Shown: positions 1 to 8,099 of the stretch, one piece after another
How the letters are laid out: each line of letters begins with the position of its first letter
Numbering within the stretch: position 1 is the stretch's first letter
Notes under the pieces: generated by a model
Told to the model about the DNA's origin: nothing
What the model saw: the letters and a program-made list of their open reading frames with translations, nothing else
Database searches by the model: none
Program-made: the position numbers and the translations under genes
From: Roseomonas sp. 18066
GTDB lineage: Bacteria > Pseudomonadota > Alphaproteobacteria > Acetobacterales > Acetobacteraceae
Length of the DNA: 42,883 bases
Direction of reading: 5' to 3'
Assembly (NCBI RefSeq): GCF_902706185.1
Contig: NZ_CACSJM010000036.1
Span: 1-42,883, forward strand

Positions 1-196
1 GACCGTTCCCAGCCTGATCCTGGCCATGGCCGTCGCCGCCGTCACGAACTGCTCTTCCTTCTTGGCCATGACCTCGCCGCGGACGAGGCGGGCGTAGCCG
101 GGCCACCAGGACAGCGCGATGGCGAAGATCATGTTGCCCGTCCCCGGGCCGAGCGCGGCGGCGACGGCCATGGCCAGGATCAGGCTGGGCACGGTC
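1..196. repeat. Inverted repeat, arms 1-41 and 156-196
   Basis: Bases 1-41 read on the plus strand match the reverse complement of 156-196 at 40 of 41 positions; the only difference is at base 7. The arms are separated by 114 bases. Both lie inside the DppC-type gene. A coding gene would not be expected to contain such a long foldback, and the outer arm ends exactly at the window edge, so an assembly or amplification chimera is the simplest reading. Confidence 0.85.
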
Positions 197-570
197 AGCA
201 TCAGGTCGGAGAGGCGCATCAGCCCCTCATCCAGCCAGCCGCCGAAGAAGCCGGCGATGGCGCCGACGAAGATGCCGATGCCGGCGCCGACGATGACCAC
301 CGCCATCCCCGCCAGCAGCGACACCCGCGTCCCCGCCAGCGTCAGGGAGAAGACGTCCTGGCCGACCTCGTTGGTGCCGAACCACCAGGCGGAGGATGGC
401 GGCTGGAAGCGCGTGCCGGTCTGCACCAGCCCGGCGACATGCTCGGGATGCGGCACGATCGCCGGCCCCAGCACCGCGATGACCAGCAGCAGCAAGACAA
501 TGCCGAGGCCGAGGACAGAAACCCAGCTGCGGCGGAAGCGGTAGAGACCGCGGCGCAGGCGCTCGCTCAT
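1..570 (-). CDS. DppC-type ABC transporter permease (3' end cut by window edge)
   Basis: Second inner-membrane permease of a dipeptide/oligopeptide-type importer. About 190 residues are present. It starts at an ATG at 570 that overlaps the stop of the upstream permease (ATGA), so the two are translationally coupled. The order is typical of DppC: a short cytoplasmic lead, a first hydrophobic segment (VLGLGIVLLLLVIAVLGPAI), a WFGTNEVGQDVFS motif, then membrane segments including TVPSLILAMAVAAALGPG and the loop WPGYARLVRGEVMAKKEEQFVTAA. That loop leads into the EAA region that contacts the ATPase. Sequence from about 42 to 1 should not be trusted: it is an inverted copy of 156-196 and encodes an antisense-frame peptide where the family expects a Gly-Ala-Ser type EAA continuation. 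The ATPase genes would lie beyond the window. Confidence 0.88.
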   Translation of the reverse strand, partial: MSERLRRGLYRFRRSWVSVLGLGIVLLLLVIAVLGPAIVPHPEHVAGLVQTGTRFQPPSSAWWFGTNEVGQDVFSLTLAGTRVSLLAGMAVVIVGAGIGIFVGAIAGFFGGWLDEGLMRLSDLMLTVPSLILAMAVAAALGPGTGNMIFAIALSWWPGYARLVRGEVMAKKEEQFVTAATAMARIRLGTV

Positions 571-1574
571 CGCAGCCGCACCCGCGGGTTCAGCAGGCCA
601 TAGACCAGGTCGACCAGCAGATTGACCAGCACGAAAAGCGTTCCGATGCAGAGCGTGACGCCGATGATCGGCATGAAATCCTGGGTCAGCACCGCCTGGG
701 TGGCGTAGAGGCCGAGGCCGGGCCAGTCGAAGACCGTCTCCACCAGCACCGTGCCGCCCAGCAGCCAGCCGAAATACAGCCCGATCACGGTCAGCGTCGC
801 CGAGACCGCGTTCTTCAGCACATACTTGAACAGGATCTTCCCCCGCGACAGGCCCAGCGCCCGTTCGGTGGTGACATAGTCCTGCTGCAGCACCTCGATG
901 GTCGAGGCGCGCATCATCCGCGTGATGGTGGCCAGCGGCGACAGCGACATGGCGATGGCCGGCAGCGCCAGGTGCTGCAAGGCGATGCCGAGCGCGGCGA
1001 AGTTGCCGGTCAGCAGCGCATCGATGGTGAGCAGCCCGGTGATGGCCGCCGGCGGGTCCTCGGTCAGCGGAAAGCGGCCCGACAGCGGCAGCCAGCCCAG
1101 CCACATGGCGAAGCCCAGCTGGAACAGCAGGCCGAGGAAGAAGCGTGGCATGGAAATGGCGCCGAGCGACACCGCCCGCGACAGGAAATCCGGCCAGCGG
1201 TCGCGATAGACCGCCGCCATCAGCCCGGCCGGAATGCCGATGGCGACAGCAAGAAGCATCGCCGCCAGCACCAGCTCCAGCGTCGCGGGCAGATAGGTCG
1301 AAAGATCCTCCAGCACCGGGCGGCGGCTGAAGATCGAGACGCCCCAGTCGCCGCGCAGCAGCCCGCTGGCATAGTCCCAGTACTGCACCAGCAGCGGCCG
1401 ATCGAGGCCGAACTCCCTGGCCACCGAGGCGATGTCGGCGGGCGTGGCGTTCGGCCCGGCCGCCAGCCGCACCGGATCGCCGGGCAGCAGGCGGGCGATG
1501 GCGAAGACCAGCATCGACAGCCCGACCAGCACCGGCACCAGCAGCAGCAGCCGCCGCAGGATATAGCGGATCAT
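567..1574 (-). CDS. DppB-type ABC transporter permease
   Basis: First inner-membrane permease of a peptide/nickel-type (Dpp/Opp) importer, 335 residues, the normal length. It opens with the family signature MIRYILRRLLLLVPVLVGLSM, a transmembrane helix, followed by LLPGDPVRLAAGPNAT. The segment near residues 220-255 (TTERALGLSRGKILFKYVLKNA) is the EAA loop that docks on the ATPase. Several further hydrophobic helices follow, ending in LLVDLVYGLLNPRVRLR, a typical DppB tail. It lies 16 bases downstream of the substrate-binding protein gene and overlaps the next permease by 4 bases. The same operon carries the HyuAB-like enzyme, so the imported solute is probably a substrate or precursor for that enzyme, such as a cyclic or modified amino acid or a small peptide. 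The exact ligand cannot be read from the sequence. Confidence 0.93.
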   Translation of the reverse strand: MIRYILRRLLLLVPVLVGLSMLVFAIARLLPGDPVRLAAGPNATPADIASVAREFGLDRPLLVQYWDYASGLLRGDWGVSIFSRRPVLEDLSTYLPATLELVLAAMLLAVAIGIPAGLMAAVYRDRWPDFLSRAVSLGAISMPRFFLGLLFQLGFAMWLGWLPLSGRFPLTEDPPAAITGLLTIDALLTGNFAALGIALQHLALPAIAMSLSPLATITRMMRASTIEVLQQDYVTTERALGLSRGKILFKYVLKNAVSATLTVIGLYFGWLLGGTVLVETVFDWPGLGLYATQAVLTQDFMPIIGVTLCIGTLFVLVNLLVDLVYGLLNPRVRLR

Positions 1575-1590
1575 GCGGCGGCCCCCGCGA

Positions 1591-3150
1591 TCAGCCGAGC
1601 GACAGCGGGAAGAGCTCCGGCGCGTTGGACGCGACGGGGGTGAAGGCGAAGCCCTTCACCGTGTTGCGCAGCGCCAGCTTGCGCCGCTCCAGCACGCCGA
1701 AGATGTCGCAGGCGTCTTCCATGACGATGCGCTGGAACTCGGCGTAGAGGGCGCGGCGCTTCTCCGGATCGGCCTCGGCGCGGGCGCTGGTGATCAGCGC
1801 ATCGACCTTCTCGTTGCGATAGACCGGGTTCTGCCAGTTGCCGTTGCGCGACGAGTGATAGCCGGCATAGGCCAGGTTGTCGGCATCGCCGTAATTCGCC
1901 GTCTGATAGACCGGGAAGAAGTCGGACAGCGTCTCCGGCGAGCGGCAGGAGGCCACCAGATCCGGCCAGATCGCCGAGCGGATCTCCAGCTCGATGTTCA
2001 GCGCGCGCAGGCTGTCCAGCAGCACCAGCGCCCAGCGCCGCTGCTGCTCGAGGCCCGAGACATGGGTGATGGTCAGCTTGATCCCGCCATTCGGATGCGC
2101 CGACTTGGCCAGGAATTCCTTGGCCCGCGCCAGATCCGTGCGCCAGGGCTGCAGCGTCTTGTCGAAGCCGTCGATGCTCTCGGGCAGCGGGCCGGTCATC
2201 AGGTCGGCATAGCCGGCGACATCCAGCATCGCCTGGTAGTTGAAGGCGCAGGAAATCGCGCGGCGCAGATTGACGTCCATGGTGGCGCCGTGCCGCGTGT
2301 TCATCTTGATCTGGAAGGTGCGGTATTCCGGCTCGATCACCAGGTCGACGCCGGGCCGGTTCTTCAGCGTGTCCATGTCCTCGCTGGTCAGGTCGAGGGC
2401 GATCTGCGATTCGCCGCGCTGGATCATCAGCCGCTGCGTCGCCGTCTCGCGCGTGATCTTCCAGATGGCGCCGGTGAGATTGCCGCCGCCCTGGCGCCAG
2501 TTACCGGCGACGCGCTCCAGCTCATAGAGGTTGCCGGGCTCGGCGCGGCGCACGGCGAAGGCGCCGGAGCCTGCGACATTGGCGCGCAGCCAGGCCTGGC
2601 CATCATCCTCGGCCTTGTTGGCCTCGACCTGCTTCGGATTGACGATCCAGATCCAGGGCAGCACCTGCAGGAAGGGCACGAAGGCGGTGGCCAGACGGAA
2701 GCGCACGGTCTGCGCGTCGACCGCCTCGATGCTGCCGGGCTTCACGATGCCGGCGATCATCCAGACATTGCCGCGGTTCAGCCGCAGCAGACGCTCGAAG
2801 GAATAGACCACGGCGGCGGCATCGACCGGCGAGCCGTCGTTGAACTTCGCGGCAGGATTGAGCTTGAAGACGTATTCGGTGCCGTCGGGCGAGATGGTCC
2901 AGGAGCTCGCCAGATGCGGCGCCGGCTTCGGCGGATTGCCTTCGACGCGCACCAGCGAGTCATAAACATTGCGCATCATCCAGGCCGTGGAATAGCCGGA
3001 GGCCAGATGCGGGTCGAAATTCGGGATGTCCTGGTTGCTCGTCAGCACCAGGATGCGGCGCGACTGCGCCATCGCGCCGGTGCCGCCCAGCAGCAGGGCC
3101 GCAGCGGCCGCGCTGCCGGCCAGGATGCCGCGCCTCGTCATTTCCGTCAT
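1591..3150 (-). CDS. ABC transporter substrate-binding protein, family 5 (DppA/OppA type)
   Basis: Periplasmic solute receptor of the adjacent Dpp-type importer, 519 residues. The start chosen is the ATG at 3150, preceded by a GGGGGA ribosome site. An upstream extension of the same frame to 3378 is only the antisense of the HyuAB gene. The N-terminus MTEMTRRGILAGSAAAAALLLGG has a twin arginine, so Tat export is likely. The mature part shows SBP_bac_5 features: VLTSNQDIPNFDPHLASGYSTAWMMRNVYDSLVR near the N-terminus, LASSWTISPDGTEYVFKLNPAAKFNDGSPVDAAAVVYSFER, and a late DALITSARAEADPEKRRALYAEFQRIV helix. It sits 26 bases downstream of the HyuAB-like gene. Ligand specificity is unknown. Confidence 0.93.
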   Translation of the reverse strand: MTEMTRRGILAGSAAAAALLLGGTGAMAQSRRILVLTSNQDIPNFDPHLASGYSTAWMMRNVYDSLVRVEGNPPKPAPHLASSWTISPDGTEYVFKLNPAAKFNDGSPVDAAAVVYSFERLLRLNRGNVWMIAGIVKPGSIEAVDAQTVRFRLATAFVPFLQVLPWIWIVNPKQVEANKAEDDGQAWLRANVAGSGAFAVRRAEPGNLYELERVAGNWRQGGGNLTGAIWKITRETATQRLMIQRGESQIALDLTSEDMDTLKNRPGVDLVIEPEYRTFQIKMNTRHGATMDVNLRRAISCAFNYQAMLDVAGYADLMTGPLPESIDGFDKTLQPWRTDLARAKEFLAKSAHPNGGIKLTITHVSGLEQQRRWALVLLDSLRALNIELEIRSAIWPDLVASCRSPETLSDFFPVYQTANYGDADNLAYAGYHSSRNGNWQNPVYRNEKVDALITSARAEADPEKRRALYAEFQRIVMEDACDIFGVLERRKLALRNTVKGFAFTPVASNAPELFPLSLG

Positions 3151-3176
3151 GCTCAGATCCCCCGTTGCGGGCCGGT

Positions 3177-6100
3177 TCACGCCGGCACCGCCTGCTGCCC
3201 CACCACCACGCCGTAATCCCGCGCGGCCCCTTCGTCGCTCACCAGCCCCAGGCGGCGGTCGCGCGCCAGGGCCTCGGGCGCGCGCTTGCCCGGGTCGCCA
3301 TAGCCGCTGCCGCCGCTGATGCAGATCTCGACGATCTGCGCCGGGCCCTGCACCTGCACCAGCCGGCCGGTGCCGCAATCTTCCAGCACCGCGCCGGCGG
3401 CGTCCACCACGCGGCCCAGCGCGCCGCGCCCGGCCTGGCCGCCGAACAGCCCGTCGATCGGATTGCCGACGCCCTCGGGATAGACCGAGACGAAGCTGAC
3501 CAGCCCGTCCTCGCGCAGCTTGCGCAGCCGCACCCGCTGGCCGAGGCCGCCGCGATGCTCGCCCGGGCCACCGCTATCCGCCAGATACGTTTTTTCCAGC
3601 ACGATGACGGGCACCCGCGCTTCGAACAACTCAATCGACGTGTTGGACGCGCTGGTCGGCCAGAGCAGGCCGGACTTGCCGTCGCGCGCCGAGGAAGCGC
3701 CCTGCCCGCCGCCGATGAACAGCATGTCGGAATAGGTGCGGCCCTCGGCGTCCTGGCCATAGACATAGGCCGCCATCGGCAGGCCGGTATTGGCCTGCAC
3801 CTTGTCCGGCGCGGCTTCCGCGAGCGCGCGAAAAATATTCGGCGCCAGGTACCAGCCGGTGCGGGTGCGCAGATTGACCGCCGCCGGCCGCCGCGCATTG
3901 AGCACCGAGCCTTCCGGCGCCTCGACGCTGAACGGGCGGTAGCAGCCGGCATTGCCGCGCACGCCGGGCGTCAGCATGCATTTCAGCGGATAGGTCGCAT
4001 GCGCCGCCGTGTAGTTCATCGTGCAGTTCAGCCCGCCCTGCGGCAGCTGCGGCGGCGCGCCGGCGAAGTCCAGGTGGATCTCCTCCCCTGCCACCGTCAG
4101 CTTCAGCGGATAGCGCAGCACCGTGCCCAGCGGGTTGTTGCGGATCTCGGCCTCGTAGACGCCGTCGGCCAGCGCCGCGATGGCGTCGCGCATGGCGCGC
4201 TCGGAACGGCCCTGCACCACGGTGGCCAGCGCGCGCAGGTCGCGCATGCCGTAATCGCCCATGAAGGCCAGCAGCCGCTCGGCGCCCAGGCGGTTGGCGG
4301 CGACGAAGGAATGGATGTCGCCCAGCACCTGGTCAGGGTTGCGGACATTCTCGCGGATCAGCGTGAACAGCGCGTCGCTCGGCCGCCCCGCCTCGAACAG
4401 CTTCATCGGCGGGATCTGCAGGCCTTCCTCGAAGATCTCCCGCGCCCGCAGCGAATCCTTGGTTCCGCCGATGTCGGAGACATGGCCGACGGTGCCCATC
4501 AGCCCGACCACCTTGCCCTCGGCGAAGACCGGCGTGACGATGGCAATGTCGAACAGATGCCCGGCGCAGAGCCAGGGATCGTTGGTGATCAGCACGTCGC
4601 CCGGCTGCAGCGTCTCGGCCGGGTATTTCGCCAGCAGCGCCTTCACCGCGCGCGGCAGGGTCAGGTTGAACACCGGCATGGCGCGCGGCGAATGCGCCAG
4701 CGTCTCGCCCTCGGGGTCGAGCAGCTCGCAGGCGAAGTCCTGGCTCTCCGAGATGACCAGCGAGAAGGCGGTGCGGCAGACCGTCAGCCACATCTCCTCG
4801 ACGACCGTCACCAGGCGGGACCACATGATCTCGAGCGCGATCGGATCGGCCTCGATGCGGGCGCAGGCCTCTTCCAGCGGCATGTCCGGCGTCACCAGCG
4901 CGCTGCCCTGGGCGCTGGCGGCGATGGTGATGCGCAGGTTCAGCCCGGCATCGACATCGACCAGGTCGCCCGGCGGCACGATGGTGGTGGATTCGCGCTC
5001 CTCGATGATCGCCGGCCCGGCGATGCGGTCGCCGGCGACCAGGGCGTAGCGGTCATAGACGGTGGCGTCGTGCCAGCCGGCCTCGAACCAGGCGCGGCGC
5101 ATGCCCTTGACGCGCTCGGCGGAATCGCCGCCGCCGACGGCGCCGGTCAGCGACAGCACCGGCTCGGGACCCACGCAGCGGACGCGGAAATTGATCGCCT
5201 CGAGGCGGGCGCCCTCATAGACCGAGGTGTAGCGCGCGGCATAGGTGGCGGCGAAGCCGGCGCGGATCGCGCCCAGGCTGCCGGCATCGACCACGCCGCC
5301 CGGCAGCGGCACGTTGATGTCGTGCATCTGCCCGACCAGCCGCATGTCGGCGCTGCGCTCGATGGTGATGGCGGCGGGGTCGACGCCGGCCTCCAGCAGC
5401 CGGGCGCGGCCTTCGCCGGCCATGGCGTCCAGCACGCCATTGACCAGCGCCGCGTCGAAGCCGTCGGAAAACTCCACCGGCAGCGAGCGGGCCAATTCAA
5501 AGGACAGCGGCGCGGCCAGGAAGCCCAGCGCCGAGGCGGCGCCGGAGGCCGGCGGGATGATCACCTCGCGCACGCCGAGCGCGCGGGCCACATCGGCCGC
5601 ATGCGCGGGTCCGGCGCCGCCGAAGCCCACCATGGCGTAGCTGCGCGGGTCCTTGCCCTTCTCCACCAGGTGGACGCGGGCGGCGGCGGCCATGCTCTCG
5701 ACCACGACCTTGTGGATGCCCCAGGCGGCTTCCATCACCTCGAGCTTCAGCGGCGTGGCCACCGTCTCCACCGCGCGCAGCGCCGCGTCGCGGTCCAGCG
5801 CCATGCGGCCGCCGAGGAAGAAGCCGGGATCGTAGTAGCCGAGCACCAGGTTGGCGTCGGTGACGGTGGGCTTCACGCCGCCCATGCCGTAGCAGGCCGG
5901 GCCCGGGTCGGAGCCGGCGGAATGCGGCCCGACCTTCAGCAGCCCGACCGCGTCGATCTGCGCGATCGAGCCGCCGCCGGCGCCGATCTCGATCATGTCG
6001 ATCACCGGCGCCTTGATCGGCAGGCCGGAGCCCTTGCTGAAGCGGTGCACGCGGCCCGCCTCCAGCATCGGCGCGATCTCGACGCGGCCATCCTCGACCA

Positions 6101-7022
6101 TGCAGGCCTTGGCGGTGGTGCCGCCCATGTCGAAGGAGATCACGTCCTTCTTGCCGGCCAGCGCGCCGAACAGGGCGGTGGCCAGGCCGCCGCCGGCGGG
6201 GCCGGATTCCAGCAGCCGGATCGGGAAGGCCCGGGCGGTCGCCGGCGAGACCAGCCCACCCGCCGAATGCATCAGCCGCAGCGCGCCGGTGAAGCCGCGC
6301 GCGGCGAGCTCACGCTCCAGCTTCTTCAGGTAGCGGTCCATCAGCGGCTGCACATAGGCATTGGCGCAGGTGGTGACGCAGCGCTGGTATTCCCACATTT
6401 CCGCCACCACCTCGGCGGAAAGCGAGACGGCGAGCTCGGGGAATTCGGCGCGGACGATTTCTCCCACCCGCGCCTCATGGGCGGGGTTGCGATAGGCGTT
6501 GATGAAGCAGACCGCGACCGCCTCGACGCCGGCGGCCAGCATTTCCTTCAACGCGACGCGGACGGCATCCTCGTCCAACGCATCGACCACGTTGCCGTCG
6601 CGGTCCATCCGCTCCGGCACGTCGCGGCGCAGCTCCCGCGACACCAGCGGCTCCGGGAAGCCCAGGAAAAGATCGTAGATGTCGTAGCGCTGCTCGGTGC
6701 CCATCTCCAGGATGTCGCGGAAGCCGGCGGTGGTGATCAGGCCGAGCTTTGCCCCCTTGCGCTCGATCACCGCATTGGTGACCAGCGTGGTGCCGTGCAG
6801 GATCTCGCCGACGTCGCCGAGGCGCAGGCCCGCCATCTCCACCAGCTCCTCCAGCCCGAGCAGGGCGGCGGCCGAGGGGTCGTGCGGCGTGGTCAGGCGC
6901 TTGTGCAGCCGGACGCTGCCCTCGGCCGCGTCATAGAGGATGAAGTCGGTGAAGGTGCCGCCGATGTCGAAGCCGATGCGCCAGCGATGGCCCAGGGGAG
7001 AGGTGGCAGGGATCGTGCTCAT
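3177..7022 (-). CDS. Fused hydantoinase/oxoprolinase (HyuA-HyuB) protein
   Basis: A 1281-residue fusion of both subunits of the ATP-dependent hydantoinase/5-oxoprolinase family, similar in length and layout to single-chain eukaryotic 5-oxoprolinase. The N-terminal half (about 1-720) has the ASKHA-type phosphate loop GFDIGGTFTDFILYD, the HGTTLVTNAVIERKG motif, SFDMGGTTAKACMVEDG, and IGAGGGSIAQID. The C-terminal HyuB half begins near ADPIALEIMWSRLVTVVEEM (about 730) and contains GDVLITNDPWLCAGHLFDIAI and GGLNCTMNYTAAHATYPLK. Family members hydrolyse cyclic imides or lactams such as hydantoins or 5-oxoproline with ATP, or act as carboxylases on ketones or amides; the substrate here is open. The ATG at 7022 has GAGGA about 9 bases upstream. 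IclR lies 21 bases upstream and the Dpp-type transporter follows, so this is one operon for uptake and ring opening of a small amide. Confidence 0.93.
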   Translation of the reverse strand: MSTIPATSPLGHRWRIGFDIGGTFTDFILYDAAEGSVRLHKRLTTPHDPSAAALLGLEELVEMAGLRLGDVGEILHGTTLVTNAVIERKGAKLGLITTAGFRDILEMGTEQRYDIYDLFLGFPEPLVSRELRRDVPERMDRDGNVVDALDEDAVRVALKEMLAAGVEAVAVCFINAYRNPAHEARVGEIVRAEFPELAVSLSAEVVAEMWEYQRCVTTCANAYVQPLMDRYLKKLERELAARGFTGALRLMHSAGGLVSPATARAFPIRLLESGPAGGGLATALFGALAGKKDVISFDMGGTTAKACMVEDGRVEIAPMLEAGRVHRFSKGSGLPIKAPVIDMIEIGAGGGSIAQIDAVGLLKVGPHSAGSDPGPACYGMGGVKPTVTDANLVLGYYDPGFFLGGRMALDRDAALRAVETVATPLKLEVMEAAWGIHKVVVESMAAAARVHLVEKGKDPRSYAMVGFGGAGPAHAADVARALGVREVIIPPASGAASALGFLAAPLSFELARSLPVEFSDGFDAALVNGVLDAMAGEGRARLLEAGVDPAAITIERSADMRLVGQMHDINVPLPGGVVDAGSLGAIRAGFAATYAARYTSVYEGARLEAINFRVRCVGPEPVLSLTGAVGGGDSAERVKGMRRAWFEAGWHDATVYDRYALVAGDRIAGPAIIEERESTTIVPPGDLVDVDAGLNLRITIAASAQGSALVTPDMPLEEACARIEADPIALEIMWSRLVTVVEEMWLTVCRTAFSLVISESQDFACELLDPEGETLAHSPRAMPVFNLTLPRAVKALLAKYPAETLQPGDVLITNDPWLCAGHLFDIAIVTPVFAEGKVVGLMGTVGHVSDIGGTKDSLRAREIFEEGLQIPPMKLFEAGRPSDALFTLIRENVRNPDQVLGDIHSFVAANRLGAERLLAFMGDYGMRDLRALATVVQGRSERAMRDAIAALADGVYEAEIRNNPLGTVLRYPLKLTVAGEEIHLDFAGAPPQLPQGGLNCTMNYTAAHATYPLKCMLTPGVRGNAGCYRPFSVEAPEGSVLNARRPAAVNLRTRTGWYLAPNIFRALAEAAPDKVQANTGLPMAAYVYGQDAEGRTYSDMLFIGGGQGASSARDGKSGLLWPTSASNTSIELFEARVPVIVLEKTYLADSGGPGEHRGGLGQRVRLRKLREDGLVSFVSVYPEGVGNPIDGLFGGQAGRGALGRVVDAAGAVLEDCGTGRLVQVQGPAQIVEICISGGSGYGDPGKRAPEALARDRRLGLVSDEGAARDYGVVVGQQAVPA

Positions 7023-7043
7023 CGGAAGGTTCCTCGATCGTCT

Positions 7044-7823
7044 TCAGGCGGCGGCGCTGCGCAGGCCAGCGCGTTCCGGCACAGCGGCGCCGGGCCTGGC
7101 ATGGATCTCGCGGGCCTCGGCCAGCAGGGCGGCGATCATGCGCTCGCGCTCGGTGGCATCGACCAGGCTCAGCGGATAGACGAGGCAGAGGCAGGCATCC
7201 TCGCCCGGCTGCCGCCCCGCCACGGCGACGGCGATGCTGCCGACGCCGGGATTGCTCTCGTCGGTGGCGATGGCGAAGCCCTCGCGCCGCACCGCCTCGA
7301 GCCGCGCCAGCAGCTCGGCCATGTCCTGCGGCGCGGTGCCGCTGGGCGGCGCCAGGGGGGCGGGATGCAGCCGCCGCACCTCCTCGTCCGGCAGGCGCGC
7401 CAGCAGCGAGCGGCCGGAGGCGGCGGCGAAGGCCGGCAGCCGCTGGCCCACGGGCGTGCCGACGCGCAGCATGCGGCTGCCCTCGTGGAAGGTCAGGCCG
7501 ATGACATCGGCGCCGTCGCGGATGCTGACATAGCCGCTATGGCCGAATTGCCGGCTGACCCGGCCGACCGCGGCATGGGCGCGGGCCACCAGCGCCGAAT
7601 CGCGGCGATAGCTGTGGCCCAGCTCGAACATCAGGATGCCGGGGCGGTAGCCGCGGCTGTCGGGGATGCCTTCGAGGAAGCCGGCCTCGCGCATCGCCCG
7701 CAGCAGGCGGGAGACGTTGCTCTTGGGCAGCGACAGCAGCTCCGCGACCTCGGTCACGGTCAGTTCCTGCCGCCGGGCGGAGAAGCAGCGCAGCACCTGG
7801 CCGGCCGTGGACAAGGTCGTCAT
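7044..7823 (-). CDS. IclR-family transcriptional regulator
   Basis: A 259-residue regulator. The N-terminal winged helix (about 1-65: TAGQVLRCFSARRQELTVTEVAELLSLPKSNVSRLLRAM) is a textbook IclR DNA-binding domain. The C-terminal domain (about 80-250) has the IclR effector fold with YVSIRDGADVIGLTFHEGSRMLRVGTPVGQRLPAFAAASGRSLLA and NPGVGSIAVAVAG. The start is taken at the ATG at 7823; upstream in-frame codons to 8000 look non-coding. It is the first gene of the run regulator-hyuAB-binding protein-permeases and probably senses the substrate or product of that pathway. GTTCC/GGAAC half-sites directly before the start codon suggest autoregulation. Confidence 0.93.
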   Translation of the reverse strand: MTTLSTAGQVLRCFSARRQELTVTEVAELLSLPKSNVSRLLRAMREAGFLEGIPDSRGYRPGILMFELGHSYRRDSALVARAHAAVGRVSRQFGHSGYVSIRDGADVIGLTFHEGSRMLRVGTPVGQRLPAFAAASGRSLLARLPDEEVRRLHPAPLAPPSGTAPQDMAELLARLEAVRREGFAIATDESNPGVGSIAVAVAGRQPGEDACLCLVYPLSLVDATERERMIAALLAEAREIHARPGAAVPERAGLRSAAA

Positions 7824-7828
7824 GGGCG

Positions 7829-7854
7829 GTTCCGAAAAATGGAACAACGGTTCC
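7829..7854. promoter_or_regulatory. Candidate IclR operator: GTTCC-N7-GGAAC-N4-GTTCC
   Basis: Three alternating half-sites form two overlapping inverted repeats: GTTCC at 7829-7833, GGAAC at 7841-7845 and GTTCC at 7850-7854. The block lies 6 bases upstream of the IclR start codon, where a bound protein would block transcription or ribosome entry. IclR proteins often autoregulate through short palindromes, so this is the best operator candidate for the operon. No binding data are available; the link to IclR is inferred from position. Confidence 0.55.
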
Positions 7855-8099
7855 TGTAAGTGAAACGCTACGCAGAGGCCGCGCCGGCCGCAAGCCTCCA
7901 GGTGGCACCTTGCCGCTTTGAAATGCGGCATTCCGGCCCTTGATGCACCGCAACACGGCACATCGCCGCAACCCTGCCTGCTTTGCGTGCAGCGCAGCAC
8001 GACGAGGGTTGCGAAAGCACCTTGACCCCTGCCCTGCGGGCCGCCATGGCCTGGGACGCGGGGGTCGACCCCAGTCTATGACCAAGACGGGGATGACCG
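7855..8099. other. Divergent intergenic region between iclR and the peptidase-like gene
   Basis: A gap of about 245 bases between divergently transcribed genes; with the operator block it forms the longest gene-free stretch of the window (276 bases). It must hold the promoters for both sides. The only clear structure is GGGGTCGACCCC at 8061-8072, a 12-base perfect palindrome 27 bases before the 8100 start. No convincing -10/-35 pair, RNA gene or conserved small reading frame was found. Confidence 0.5.
8061..8072. promoter_or_regulatory. Perfect 12-bp palindrome upstream of peptidase-like gene
   Basis: GGGGTCGACCCC is a complete palindrome located 27 bases before the start codon at 8100, in the leader or promoter of that gene. 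It could be a dimeric regulator site. It may also be chance in GC-rich DNA, because only this copy was noticed. Confidence 0.3.

Noticed and set aside
3165..7859. Very long plus-strand open frame (1564 codons) opposite hyuAB and iclR
   Set aside because: It is the antisense shadow of well-recognised minus-strand genes: His/Arg/Gln/Gly-rich, no family motifs, and stop-free only because of high G+C.
8078..8096. ATG codons at 8078 and 8093 as starts for the peptidase-like gene
   Set aside because: Both are out of frame with the gene; 8100 is the first in-frame ATG with a purine-rich site upstream.
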